64,000 nt of DNA from Pedobacter sp. R20-19 (GCF_000708265.2 NZ_JCKI01000001.1:248001-312000), one strand, 5' to 3'; numbered from the stretch's first letter, positions 46,019 to 54,560 are shown. Program-made: numbers and translations. The notes: generated by a model not told the origin, from the sequence alone.

Positions 46019-46377
46019 GGTTTTTTTGTTTTAATGAGGTTAACAATTTCAGTTAATTCGTCTTCAGATAAGTTTTGTTCTTTAGCAAAAAAGGCTAGCA
46101 TACGCGGGTAAGAATTGTCGAAGTATTGGCTTACTACATCCTTTAACGCATGTTTCTGGTATTCTTCCCGCCCAATAACTGGAAAGTAACAAAACATATT
46201 CCCAACTACATCATGACCTAAAAATCCTTTTTCCTCTAAAATTTTCACCATTGTAGCAACGCTGTTGTAGTGCGGTTTTGGTTCTGGCAGTAAAGGGATA
46301 ATGTCTCTGATAAAGGCCTTCTCTACGTCCCAAAACACCTGCATAATTTGTTCTTCTCTTTTTGCTAGTTTGATCAT
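46015..46377 (-). CDS. BlaI/MecI/CopY family transcriptional repressor
   Basis: A 120-residue winged-helix repressor. The start is the ATG at 46377 (MIKLAKREEQIMQVFWDVEK); an upstream in-frame TTG would lie on the promoter box. FIRDIIPLLPEPKPHYNSVA and TMVKILEEKGFLGHDVVGNM form the DNA-binding domain, and EDELTEIVNLIKTKKP the C-terminal dimer helix. It is the first gene of a pair with the M56 protease, the BlaI-BlaR1 arrangement. A perfect palindrome overlapping its own promoter (46423-46442) is the likely operator. No beta-lactamase or penicillin-binding protein gene is adjacent, so a link with antibiotics is not supported. Confidence 0.92.
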   Translation of the reverse strand: MIKLAKREEQIMQVFWDVEKAFIRDIIPLLPEPKPHYNSVATMVKILEEKGFLGHDVVGNMFCYFPVIGREEYQKHALKDVVSQYFDNSYPRMLAFFAKEQNLSEDELTEIVNLIKTKKP

Positions 46378-46395
46378 GTTGTAAAAATTGATAAA

Positions 46396-46442
46396 CAAAC
46401 ATACTACTAATTTATTAATACCAATACTAACGCATTAGTATT
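46396..46442 (-). promoter_or_regulatory. Promoter and palindromic operator of the blaI-like/M56 operon
   Basis: On the minus strand TATGTTTG (46403-46396) is an exact -7 match, with a TTG about 18 bases upstream. The perfect inverted repeat AATACTAA-CGCA-TTAGTATT (46423-46442) overlaps the -33 position, where a BlaI-type dimer would block RNA polymerase. Confidence 0.7.
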
Positions 46443-46551
46443 AATGTAACTTTTGCATTACATTCAATTTTTAAATGGCTATGTTTTTAAAAATCAGCTG
46501 TTAGAATTGCCGTTTAATTACGATTGAACTCTCTTTTAGGCAAAAAAACAA

Positions 46552-46559
46552 TATCTTTG
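46552..46559 (+). promoter_or_regulatory. -7 promoter box for ffh
   Basis: TATCTTTG is an exact TAnnTTTG match, 25 bases before the ffh ATG at 46585. Confidence 0.5.
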
Positions 46560-46584
46560 CATTTACAAAAATTTGTACCCAATT

Positions 46585-47925
46585 ATGTTTGATAATTTAC
46601 AGGACAAGCTAGATAGAGCATTTAAAGTATTAAAAGGACAAGGCAGCATTACGGAAATCAACGTGGCAGAAACCATGAAAGAAATCCGCAAAGCGTTATT
46701 GGATGCCGACGTAAATTATAAAACAGCAAAAGCATTTACAGATGATGTGAGACAAAAAGCGTTAGGACAAAATGTACTAACAGCTGTTTCTCCAGGTCAG
46801 TTGCTTACCAAAATAATGAACGATGAACTTGCGGCCTTAATGGGTGGCGAGGTTAAAGAGTTAGATACCAAAGCAAATCCTACCATTATACTAATTGCAG
46901 GTTTAAATGGTGCTGGTAAAACCACTTTTGCAGGTAAACTGGCATTACATTTAAAGGGGAAAGGAAAAAAACCTTTATTGGTTGCCGGCGATATGTATCG
47001 CCCTGCTGCGGTAGATCAACTGGAGGTTTTAGGAACTTCTGTAGGTGTATCTGTTTATGCCAATCGTGAATCTAATGACCCTGTAGGTATTGCTTTAGAG
47101 GGTATTGCTCATGGTAAGCAAAATGGCAACAATGTTATTATTATAGATACTGCCGGTCGTTTAGCCATTGATGAATCTCTAATGAACGAAATTTCAGAGG
47201 TAAAAGCTAAAACGCAACCTCACGAGATTTTATTTGTAGTAGATTCAATGACTGGTCAGGATGCAGTAAATACAGCTAAAGTATTTAACGACCGATTAGA
47301 TTTTACCGGTGTTGTTTTAACTAAATTAGATGGTGATACCCGTGGTGGTGCAGCCCTTTCTATTAAATCTGTTGTAAATAAACCGATTAAATTCATAGGT
47401 ACCGGTGAGAAAATGGAAGCACTTGATGTGTTCTATCCGGATCGTATGGCATCACGTATTTTAGGTATGGGTGATGTGGTTTCCCTTGTAGAGCGTGCAC
47501 AAATGCAGTTTGATGAAAAGGAAGCTGCCGAACTACAGAAAAAAATCCGCAAAAATAAATTTGATTTCAACGATTTCTATAGCCAGATTCAGCAGATTAA
47601 GAAAATGGGTAACATGAAAGATTTGATGGGCATGATTCCGGGTGTGGGTAAAATGATGAAAAATGTGGATATTCAGGACGATGCATTTAAATCTATCGAA
47701 GCCATTATCAACTCGATGACTCCATTTGAAAAGGAAAATCCTGATGCCATTCAACAAAGTCGACGTTTACGTATTGCAAAAGGTTCTGGAAGCAAGGTAG
47801 AAGAGGTAACCAAACTCATTAAGCAATTTGAAGATATGCGTAAAATGATGAAGCAGTTTTCTAATCCGGCAGCCGCAGCAGCAATGATGAAAGGTATGCC
47901 GAAAATGCCATTTGGAAAGAGATAG
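46585..47925 (+). CDS. ffh: Signal recognition particle protein Ffh
   Basis: Ffh binds signal sequences at the ribosome and, with SRP RNA and FtsY, targets membrane proteins. The 446-residue protein starts at the ATG at 46585 (MFDNLQDKLDRAFKVLKGQG). It has the N domain (about 1-85) and the G domain with the P-loop GLNGAGKTTFAGKLA, DTAGRLAIDESLM, TKLDGDTRGGAALS and KFIGTGEKMEALDVFYPDRM. The methionine-rich M domain from about 325 ends in a run of Met/Lys/Pro residues (MMKGMPKMPFGKR). The motif order and length are typical. It is monocistronic, with its own terminator. Confidence 0.97.
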   Translation: MFDNLQDKLDRAFKVLKGQGSITEINVAETMKEIRKALLDADVNYKTAKAFTDDVRQKALGQNVLTAVSPGQLLTKIMNDELAALMGGEVKELDTKANPTIILIAGLNGAGKTTFAGKLALHLKGKGKKPLLVAGDMYRPAAVDQLEVLGTSVGVSVYANRESNDPVGIALEGIAHGKQNGNNVIIIDTAGRLAIDESLMNEISEVKAKTQPHEILFVVDSMTGQDAVNTAKVFNDRLDFTGVVLTKLDGDTRGGAALSIKSVVNKPIKFIGTGEKMEALDVFYPDRMASRILGMGDVVSLVERAQMQFDEKEAAELQKKIRKNKFDFNDFYSQIQQIKKMGNMKDLMGMIPGVGKMMKNVDIQDDAFKSIEAIINSMTPFEKENPDAIQQSRRLRIAKGSGSKVEEVTKLIKQFEDMRKMMKQFSNPAAAAAMMKGMPKMPFGKR

Positions 47926-47968
47926 GTTTTAAGCGGAAAGCTTAAAGCGATGCGGTTTATAAATATTT

Positions 47969-48000
47969 AAATCCCGATCATACATGGTCGGGATTTTTTT
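47969..48000 (+). terminator. Terminator of ffh
   Basis: AAATCCCGATCA and its complement TGGTCGGGATTT form a GC-containing stem followed by seven T, 44 bases past the ffh stop. Confidence 0.92.
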
Positions 48001-48155
48001 GTTAAACCTTTTAGATATTAAAAAACTTATAGATTTTGTTGGCTAATCTCATTAATCCCTTCAGACCATTTTAAATTAAATATTTCTTTATATATTAGAA
48101 ATCAATTATTCATCCCCGAATAACATAACATCCCGTTCCATTTTCAGTATTATTC

Positions 48156-49694
48156 ATGCTTGTAAAAACATACGGGAGCGCTGTTTTTGGCGTCGATGCA
48201 CTCACCATTACAATTGAAGTAAGTATTAGTGGAGGTACCAAATACTATATGGTTGGTTTGCCCGATAATGCCGTGAAAGAAAGTTTACAAAGGGTAGCAA
48301 GCGCCATCAACGTAGCCGGTTTTCGAATGCCAAGGCAAAAAATTGTAGTCAACTTAGCGCCTGCAGATATTAAAAAAGAAGGATCATCTTATGATTTACC
48401 GATTGCAATAGGCATTCTTGCTGCATCTGGGCAAATCCCATGCGAAGAGCTGGCGAATTACTTTATCATGGGTGAACTTTCGTTAGATGGTGCTATTCAA
48501 CCTATTAAAGGTGCATTACCAATCGCCATTCAAGCTCAAAATGATGGCTTTAAGGGTTTTATTTTACCTAAACAAAATGTTCGTGAGGCGGCCATTGTAG
48601 ATGGTTTGGTTGCCTATGGTGTGGAAACGCTTGCACAAGTAATTGCTTTCTTTAATAAAAGTGAAACGCTCGAACAGGTGAAGATTAATACCAGGGAAGA
48701 ATTTCTAAAAAATATTGGCAATTATGAACATGATTTTTCTGATGTTAAAGGGCAGGAGAATATTAAACGGGCTCTGGAAATTGCCGCCGCCGGCGGGCAT
48801 AACGTAATTTTGATTGGCCCACCTGGGGCAGGTAAAACGATGTTGGCAAAACGACTTCCTACAATTCTACCCCCATTAAATTTATATGAAGCACTCGAAA
48901 CAACTAAAATACATTCTGTTGCAGGAAAATTATCTGCTGCAGATGCACTGATGACCATTCGTCCATATCGATCTCCTCATCATACGATTTCGGATGTAGC
49001 CTTAGTGGGTGGTGGAATACATCCTCAACCGGGAGAAATTTCTCTGGCTCATAACGGCGTTTTGTTTTTAGATGAATTGCCGGAGTTTAAACGAACTGTT
49101 TTAGAAGTAATGCGTCAACCTTTAGAAGATCGCAGGGTTGCTATTTCCAGAGCCCGCTTTTCAGTTGAATATCCTGCAAGTTTCATGCTGGTCGCCTCCA
49201 TGAACCCATGCCCTTGCGGGTTTTACAATCACCCAGAAAAGGAATGTGTATGTGCGCCAGGTGTTGTACAAAAATACCTCAGTAAAATATCCGGACCTTT
49301 GTTAGATCGAATTGATTTACATGTTGAGGTTACCCCAGTCAATTTTTCAGAACTAGCCTCATCCCGCGATGCGGAAAAAAGCGAATGCATTCGGAAACGC
49401 GTTATCCAGGCAAGGGAAATTCAAGATCTCCGTTTTGCGGATAAGGAAGATTTACATTATAACGCACAAATGAGCCCAAAAATGGTGCGCAAAGTTTGTC
49501 AGATCAGTGACGCTGGCACAGCTTTACTCAAATCTGCTATGGAACGCTTAGGTTTGTCAGCAAGAGCTTATGATCGAATTTTAAAAGTAGCCAGAACCAT
49601 TGCAGATTTAGACGGAAGCGAAAATGTAGCACTAGAGCATTTGGCAGAATCAATTAATTACAGAAGTTTAGACCGCGATGGGTGGGCCGGATAA
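48156..49694 (+). CDS. YifB family Mg chelatase-like AAA ATPase (ComM-type)
   Basis: A 512-residue ATPase. The N-terminal ChlI-like domain (FGVDALTITIEVSISGGTKY, VVNLAPADIKKEGSSYDLPI) is followed by the AAA core with Walker A GPPGAGKTMLAKRLP near residue 221. Walker B is VLFLDELPEF, then come the sensor block VASMNPCPCGFYNHPEKECV, with the family cysteines, and a C-terminal helical domain (RAYDRILKVARTIADLDGSE). ComM, the best-studied member, is a helicase that extends heteroduplex during natural transformation; the role here is inferred from the family. It is separated from ffh by a terminator and a gap with nothing recognised. Confidence 0.92.
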   Translation: MLVKTYGSAVFGVDALTITIEVSISGGTKYYMVGLPDNAVKESLQRVASAINVAGFRMPRQKIVVNLAPADIKKEGSSYDLPIAIGILAASGQIPCEELANYFIMGELSLDGAIQPIKGALPIAIQAQNDGFKGFILPKQNVREAAIVDGLVAYGVETLAQVIAFFNKSETLEQVKINTREEFLKNIGNYEHDFSDVKGQENIKRALEIAAAGGHNVILIGPPGAGKTMLAKRLPTILPPLNLYEALETTKIHSVAGKLSAADALMTIRPYRSPHHTISDVALVGGGIHPQPGEISLAHNGVLFLDELPEFKRTVLEVMRQPLEDRRVAISRARFSVEYPASFMLVASMNPCPCGFYNHPEKECVCAPGVVQKYLSKISGPLLDRIDLHVEVTPVNFSELASSRDAEKSECIRKRVIQAREIQDLRFADKEDLHYNAQMSPKMVRKVCQISDAGTALLKSAMERLGLSARAYDRILKVARTIADLDGSENVALEHLAESINYRSLDRDGWAG

Positions 49695-49743
49695 GCGATT
49701 ATAATAATGAGCTGACAATATTTTTATGATTAAAATTGAATAT

Positions 49744-50089
49744 ACTTAACCATATGGGAATATAGAACATATAGCAAAATCCATAACGAAATATTTAAGA
49801 TAACCTATATGAACTAAATGCCTATATGGTTCAAAACAAACATACTTAAACCATATAGCAAAATCTATAAACAAACTATTTAAGATAACCTATATGAACT
49901 AAATGCCTATATGGTTCAAAACAAACATACTTAAACCATATAGCAAAATCTATAACCAAATATTTAAGATAACCTATATGAACTAAATGCCTATATGGTT
50001 CAAAACAAACATACTTAAACCATATAGCAAAATCTATAACCAAATATTTAAGATAACCTATATGAACTAAATGCCTATATGGTTCAAAA
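49744..50089. repeat. Four tandem 84-100 bp hairpin-forming repeats
   Basis: Copies begin at about 49744 (divergent, 100 bp with an extra segment), 49844 (85 bp), 49929 (84 bp) and 50013 (last, cut short). The last three are nearly identical. Each copy contains AACCATATAG near its start and CTATATGGTT near its end. Across each junction these face each other as a perfect 10-bp stem with a 17-base loop (49822-49858, 49907-49943, 49991-50027). The array fills the gap between the YifB gene and the GxxExxY gene, starting about 50 bases past one stop and ending about 50 bases before the next start. Confidence 0.9.
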
Positions 50090-50141
50090 ATAAATACGGT
50101 TACAAATAAATCAAATTCATATACTCCTAACCTCCGAAAAA

Positions 50142-50549
50142 ATGACTAAAACATATATACGAGAAATAACATATAAAGTTATTGGTGCAGCAATAGAAAT
50201 TCACAAAGCCCTTGGACCAGGTCTTTTAGAAAGCGTATATCATGAGTGCATGAAACACGAACTGATGCTTAGAAATATAAACTTTATCACTGAAGTTTCA
50301 ATGCCAGTATGTTACAAAGAGATAGAAATTGCAACCTATCTAAGATCTGATTTGTTGATTGAAGGCTGCCTGGTGGTCGAAATAAAAGCATCAAAAACGA
50401 TAGAACCTATTTTTGAAGCCCAGGTATTAACCTACATGAAATTATTAGAAGCACCACAGGGATTGATCATAAATTTCAATTGTGTCAATATTTTTAACGA
50501 TGGACAAAAAACTTTTGTCAATGATTTTTACCGCAACTTGAACGATTAA
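50142..50549 (+). CDS. GxxExxY family protein, PD-(D/E)XK nuclease-like
   Basis: A 135-residue cytoplasmic protein with the name-giving motif in ALGPGLLESVYHECMKHELM near residues 24-43. The PD-(D/E)XK-like core follows: LRSDLLIEGCLVVEIKASKT (Asp, then Glu-x-Lys) and EAQVLTYMKLLEAPQGLIIN. All the residues expected of an active nuclease of this fold are present, but no GxxExxY protein is known to me to have a proven function. These genes are patchy within Bacteroidota and are often found alone in variable intergenic DNA. It lies 53 bases after the 84-bp repeat array. Confidence 0.88.
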   Translation: MTKTYIREITYKVIGAAIEIHKALGPGLLESVYHECMKHELMLRNINFITEVSMPVCYKEIEIATYLRSDLLIEGCLVVEIKASKTIEPIFEAQVLTYMKLLEAPQGLIINFNCVNIFNDGQKTFVNDFYRNLND

Positions 50550-50665
50550 TTTAGTCGCATATACCATGATTCAACATTTTCAATATTAAACTTAACCTCA
50601 TAACAAATAATATTTTTCAAACTATTTGCTTTAATGGCTAAGTTTAAGCAAATAAACGCTTGCTT

Positions 50666-51211
50666 ATGAAATGGTGCCTATATGTATCATGTATAATTCT
50701 TCTTTCAAGTTGTGTCTCATTAAAGCAAACAAAACAAGATCACATCAGAAAAATTTCTGACTTAAGCGCCTTTAACGGTAATTATTCCAATAGAATAAAT
50801 TCATCTGATTCATCTAACTTACTATGGAATCAGTTGAATTTAGACCATATGCCTGCATTTAATGCTAAAGGTGGGAGAATTGAACTCCAGGCCATAGATA
50901 AAAACAAAATAAAGGCAATATTATTCTTAGACGGCGAACGAAAATCAGAACTAGCTTTAAAAGGCAAAATGAAGAATAATTATTTTGTATCTGTCCATAA
51001 GCGAACCATTATTCCGATTCCATTTATATTTGGAAAATTTAAAAACAACCAGTTTCAATTGGCATTGAGCGAAGATAATACGCTACAGATAGACTGTTTA
51101 AATAATCAATGGGGTTGGGTCTTTATCTTTCTAGCCAGTCACGATCAAACAAGACATTATGAATATAAATACCTAAAACAAGGTTTGGAAGCTAATGGCG
51201 ATTTAAAATAA
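50666..51211 (+). CDS. Lipoprotein of unknown function
   Basis: A 181-residue protein starting at the ATG at 50666 (MKWCLYVSCIILLSSCVS); a TTG two codons upstream is ignored. The signal and lipobox LLSSC are clear, with an extra Cys inside the signal. The mature part has no domain I recognise. It contains strands such as GGRIELQAIDKNKIKAILFL and NNYFVSVHKRTIIPIPFIFG, then NNQWGWVFIFLASHD near the end, so a small beta-sandwich is likely. It precedes the VanW gene by 50 bases in the same direction. Confidence 0.7.
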   Translation: MKWCLYVSCIILLSSCVSLKQTKQDHIRKISDLSAFNGNYSNRINSSDSSNLLWNQLNLDHMPAFNAKGGRIELQAIDKNKIKAILFLDGERKSELALKGKMKNNYFVSVHKRTIIPIPFIFGKFKNNQFQLALSEDNTLQIDCLNNQWGWVFIFLASHDQTRHYEYKYLKQGLEANGDLK

Positions 51212-51261
51212 TGTCAATAAAAAAATAAAATGTTTAAGCCTGGAGATGTATTCAAAAGAGG

Positions 51262-52086
51262 ATGAAAAAAAGAAAGTTGATTAGCCAATACCATCCTATT
51301 TTATATTTTTTGGCCATTTGGACAAGGCGCATAAAAAGAAGGTTAGAGTGGCTTTTAGACAATAAAAAATACGCGAATAATAAAAGATTAGACCATAAAC
51401 TTGAATTCAGAATTAAAAAACATCAATCTGTTTTACTAAAAAAGCTTGGCGAAAATAATGAGCAATTACAGCTAAATAAGGTTACCAATTTAAAAATTGC
51501 AGCAGCAAAGATAAGTGGCATCATCATCAAACCTGGTGAAACATTTTCCTATTGCAAGCTGGTTGGTTTACCGACTAAAGCAAAAGGTTATTTAATGGGA
51601 ATGGAACTGTCTTTTGGTGAAGCAAAAGCTGGTATAGGTGGTGGGATTTGCCAAATCTCTAACCTAATCCATTGGTTAGTTATCCATAGTGCTTTAACTG
51701 TTACTGAAAGGCATCACCATTCTTTTGATCCCTTTCCTGATGATGGCAGGGTTTTACCCTTTGGCAGCGGCGCAACCGTTTTTTATAATTATTTGGATTA
51801 TCAATTCACTAATAATACTGAACATACCTTTCAAATCAATTTATGGTTTAGTGATAAATGTTTGGAAGGCGAACTAAGGATCGACGCACCACTCAACTAT
51901 GCATACCATATTATAGAAAAAGAACACCAGTTTTTAAGAAAAGATGGTCAGTTTTTCCGGAAGAATGAAATCTGGAGAGATAAATTATTAAAATTTGAAG
52001 GTGGCAGAATTGTAAGTACAGAACTCATTATGAAAAACTTTGCCAGAGTAACGTACACACCAGATCGTTATCTTGAGGAAGATTAG
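51262..52086 (+). CDS. VanW family protein
   Basis: A 274-residue protein whose central part matches VanW: GIIIKPGETFSYCKLVGLPT, KGYLMGMELSFGEAKAGIGG and GICQISNLIHWLVIHSALTV, then HHHSFDPFPDDGRVLPFGSG. The N-terminus is strongly basic (MKKRKLISQYHPILYFLAIW) with no clear signal peptide. The start is preceded by AAAGAGG, unusual here for looking like a Shine-Dalgarno sequence. VanW is an accessory gene in VanB-type vancomycin resistance clusters with no known activity. No other van gene is nearby, so resistance should not be inferred. Confidence 0.88.
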   Translation: MKKRKLISQYHPILYFLAIWTRRIKRRLEWLLDNKKYANNKRLDHKLEFRIKKHQSVLLKKLGENNEQLQLNKVTNLKIAAAKISGIIIKPGETFSYCKLVGLPTKAKGYLMGMELSFGEAKAGIGGGICQISNLIHWLVIHSALTVTERHHHSFDPFPDDGRVLPFGSGATVFYNYLDYQFTNNTEHTFQINLWFSDKCLEGELRIDAPLNYAYHIIEKEHQFLRKDGQFFRKNEIWRDKLLKFEGGRIVSTELIMKNFARVTYTPDRYLEED

Positions 52087-52428
52087 ATTAGTATATCAGG
52101 GTAAACATTTTCTTAAGGTCAATATCATCTTAATTCTTCATCAAGACTTCTTCTTTTTTTATATGCCCTTTCTCTCTACAAAACTAAACAGTTTGCCGAA
52201 TTAAAGAAATTCATCAATGATGGTTAAATTCATTTAAAAAAAATTAAAAAAGCAACTTAATACATCATCAAGAACCTATCATACAGCAAGTTAAACAACA
52301 AAATCTTCTTGCTTTAGCACACAACATTAACGTTAAAAAAAATCTTTTGGCATAGTGGTTGTAAACAGCCTGTTACATTTAACCAGATTCTGTAGACTAT
52401 TTCTTCAGATTCATATTGAAAAACATTT
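52087..52428. other. AT-rich gap between the VanW gene and a small lipoprotein gene
   Basis: No gene with coding character was found on either strand. No hairpin followed by a T run was seen behind the VanW gene. The promoter of the next gene must be near the right end; no convincing box was found. Confidence 0.4.
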
Positions 52429-52800
52429 ATGAAAAAGACAATCCAAATTTTCAGCATGCTATTAATAGCATTAACAGTAATGGTATCATGTAAGAAAGAT
52501 ACCGACCCTGCAGACAAAGATTTCTTTGTAGGTACTTACAGAGGAAGCGTATCTTATACACAAGGTAGTAATCAAATCACCAGCACCGACGGCAAAGTTA
52601 CCGTAACAAAAGTTAATGACACTTATAGCTTCTTTTTTGGAAACAACATTCCTGATATTACAGGCGTTAAATTTCAGGAAAGTGGTAATACCTACGTAAG
52701 TATTGGTACGGGTGTAATTGGAATTACAATTGATGCCAGTACGCTAAAAATTGGTGTTTCCAATTCGAATGGTACTTGGACAGCCAACTGTACCCGATAA
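52429..52800 (+). CDS. Small lipoprotein of unknown function
   Basis: A 123-residue protein with a lipoprotein signal and lipobox VMVSC (Cys21) followed by KKDTDPADKDFF. The mature part looks like an all-beta fold, with VGTYRGSVSYTQGSNQITST, VTVTKVNDTYSFFFGNNI and a C-terminal GTWTANCTR. Small SusE/lipocalin-like lipoproteins in Bacteroidota have a similar pattern, but I cannot assign a family. It stands alone and is closed by a good terminator. Confidence 0.7.
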   Translation: MKKTIQIFSMLLIALTVMVSCKKDTDPADKDFFVGTYRGSVSYTQGSNQITSTDGKVTVTKVNDTYSFFFGNNIPDITGVKFQESGNTYVSIGTGVIGITIDASTLKIGVSNSNGTWTANCTR

Positions 52801-52817
52801 GATTTAAAAGAGAATTT

Positions 52818-52846
52818 AAGTCCCGACAAAATCGGGACTTTTTCTT
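52818..52846 (+). terminator. Terminator of the small lipoprotein gene
   Basis: AAGTCCCGA and TCGGGACTT form a 9-bp stem with a five-base loop followed by TTTCTTT, 18 bases past the stop. Confidence 0.9.
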
Positions 52847-52912
52847 TGCCCTAACATTTTAATCTACCCATCAAAAAACAAATCAGATTCTAAATTTATT
52901 TAGCTTTATAGC

Positions 52913-53482
52913 ATGAGTTTTGAATTAAGAAAACATATTGAAGAAATTGTCTCACTAACCGATGAAGAGTTTGAATACATTAATAGCCACTTCAAGCTCA
53001 AACAACTTAAAAAACATCAGTATTTAATTCAGGAAGACGAATTGGTTAACCATATTTATTTTGTGATTAAAGGGCTTCTAAAAGCAACATTTAATGATGT
53101 AAGTGGCAAAGAATACATCATTCAGTTTGCAACAGAAAACTGGTGGATTTCAGATTTTCAGGCTTTTTACAATCATGTCAAATCTATTACAAGTATCAGT
53201 TGTTTGGAAAATGTAGAGCTGCTTTACATCTCCAAAGAAAACCTAGATAAAATATGTAGAGAGAATCATAAAATGGAGTATTTTTTTAGGGTAAAAAATA
53301 GTTCTGGTTATGTGGCCTTACAACAAAGAATTTTGTCTTTGCTTACCACTAATCCGAAGGAACGCTTTGAGCAATTCACCCGCCAATATCCTCATTTGGG
53401 GCAGCGACTCTCTAAAACTATAATTGCAGCATACCTTGGTATTTCGAGAGAAACCTTGAGCCGGATTTCACCAAAAGTGTGA
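52913..53482 (+). CDS. Crp/Fnr family transcriptional regulator
   Basis: A 189-residue regulator. The N-terminal cyclic-nucleotide-binding-like domain (about 15-130) has LKKHQYLIQEDELVNHIYFV and IKGLLKATFNDVSGKEYIIQ. The C-terminal helix-turn-helix is RLSKTIIAAYLGISRETLSR near the end. The key residues for cAMP binding are not evident, as in most Bacteroidota members of the family, so the ligand is unknown. A TAGCTTTA box (52901-52908) ends 4 bases before the ATG. The DJ-1-type gene follows after 85 bases in the same direction and may be a target. Confidence 0.88.
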   Translation: MSFELRKHIEEIVSLTDEEFEYINSHFKLKQLKKHQYLIQEDELVNHIYFVIKGLLKATFNDVSGKEYIIQFATENWWISDFQAFYNHVKSITSISCLENVELLYISKENLDKICRENHKMEYFFRVKNSSGYVALQQRILSLLTTNPKERFEQFTRQYPHLGQRLSKTIIAAYLGISRETLSRISPKV

Positions 53483-53567
53483 TTGAACGCACAGAAAATT
53501 TGTGACTAAAGTCCTGTGTCGCTGAAAAACTTCGCCTTAAATTTGAATAACATTAAACATTAATGAT

Positions 53568-54245
53568 ATGAGTAAAAAAGTTTTATTCGTGCTTACGAGT
53601 CACGACGAATTAGGAAATACAGGTAAAAAAACAGGTTTTTGGTCAGAAGAATTGGCAGCTCCATATTATGCATTAGCAGATAAGGATGTAGAAATCGTTC
53701 TAGCTTCTACAAAAGGCGGTCAGCCACCAATTGATCCAAAAAGTGAAGAACCTTCTTTTCAAACTGATCATACGAAAAGAATGGATAACGATACCATTCT
53801 TTTAGATAAATTAAAAAATACAATTCCATTAAATGAAGTAAAAATGGAAGATTATGATGCCGTATTTTATCCTGGCGGTCATGGTCCACTTTGGGATCTT
53901 GCTGAAAGTACAACATCTCAAAAATTAATTGTTGATTTTTATACCGCAAATAAACCAGTTGCTTTTGTATGTCATGCGCCTGGGGTATTAAAAGATGTAA
54001 AAATAAATGGTGAATATTTGGTTAAAGGTAAAAAAGTAACAGGCTTTACCAATACCGAAGAAGAAGGCGTACAATTAACCAATGTGGTACCTTTTTTGGT
54101 AGAAGATATGTTGGTTCAAAATGGAGGAGTATACTCTAAAATAGAAGATTGGAATCCATATGCTGTTGTAGATGGCTTATTAATAACTGGGCAGAATCCA
54201 GCTTCATCAGAGAAAGTAGCTGAAGAATTATTAAAAATGATTTAA
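53568..54245 (+). CDS. DJ-1/PfpI family protein (type 1 glutamine amidotransferase-like)
   Basis: A 225-residue protein of the Hsp31-like branch of the DJ-1/PfpI superfamily. VLFVLTSHDELGNTGKKTGF at the start is typical, with WSEELAAPYYALADKDVEIV and STKGGQPPIDPKSEEPSF. The nucleophile elbow is AFVCHAPGVLKDV with the reactive Cys, and the acidic partner is in VFYPGGHGPLWDLAE. Members act as glyoxalases, deglycases or chaperones in stress protection; which of these applies cannot be read from the sequence. It probably responds to the Crp/Fnr regulator upstream. Confidence 0.88.
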   Translation: MSKKVLFVLTSHDELGNTGKKTGFWSEELAAPYYALADKDVEIVLASTKGGQPPIDPKSEEPSFQTDHTKRMDNDTILLDKLKNTIPLNEVKMEDYDAVFYPGGHGPLWDLAESTTSQKLIVDFYTANKPVAFVCHAPGVLKDVKINGEYLVKGKKVTGFTNTEEEGVQLTNVVPFLVEDMLVQNGGVYSKIEDWNPYAVVDGLLITGQNPASSEKVAEELLKMI

Positions 54246-54261
54246 TAAGCTAAAATTTAGC

Positions 54262-54298
54262 TATTCTACTGGTTGCTGGCTTAGTAACCAGTAGAATA
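54262..54298. terminator. Bidirectional terminator-like hairpin
   Basis: TATTCTACTGGTT and AACCAGTAGAATA form a perfect 13-bp stem with an 11-base loop between the convergent DJ-1-type gene and a small hypothetical gene. Confidence 0.75.
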
Positions 54299-54308
54299 TT
54301 CAAGCTCT

Positions 54309-54560
54309 TTATAATTCCTCTTCTTCATCATCTTCTTCAGGCACATATTTTTCTATAGCCTGCCCAATTGCATTTACCTCCTCATCTTCCTCAAAAATCG
54401 GAAGCTCGGTTTTATAATCCATTTTTAACCAAATAGATGAGGTATCTTTTTGAATCTGAATATATTCTCTTCCATCTTTAAAAATGGTGTATGAGTCATT
54501 CCCTTCAGGAAAAACAGAATAATTTACGGGGCCTATTTCTATATCAAAAGGTTCTTGCAT
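54309..54560 (-). CDS. Small acidic hypothetical protein
   Basis: An 83-residue protein if started at the ATG at 54560 (MQEPFDIEIGPVNYSVFPEG). The frame is open to another ATG at 54614, but that segment contains the TATCTTTA promoter-like box and a run of A, so the shorter form is more likely. The protein has the phrase NDSYTIFKDGREYIQIQKDT and ends in a very acidic tail (PEEDDEEEEL). There is no signal peptide or membrane segment. Similar short proteins occur widely in Bacteroidota, but I know of no function. Confidence 0.65.
   Translation of the reverse strand: MQEPFDIEIGPVNYSVFPEGNDSYTIFKDGREYIQIQKDTSSIWLKMDYKTELPIFEEDEEVNAIGQAIEKYVPEEDDEEEEL

Noticed and set aside
43865..46377. The BlaI/M56 pair as a beta-lactam resistance locus.
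   Set aside because: No beta-lactamase or penicillin-binding protein gene is adjacent, and the sensor part is a repeat array rather than a penicillin-binding domain.
49744..50089. The tandem repeats as a CRISPR array.
   Set aside because: The repeats are contiguous with no unique spacers, the unit is too long, and there are no cas genes.
51262..52086. The VanW gene as evidence for vancomycin resistance.
   Set aside because: No vanH, ligase, vanX or vanRS gene is present; VanW domains occur in many non-resistant bacteria.
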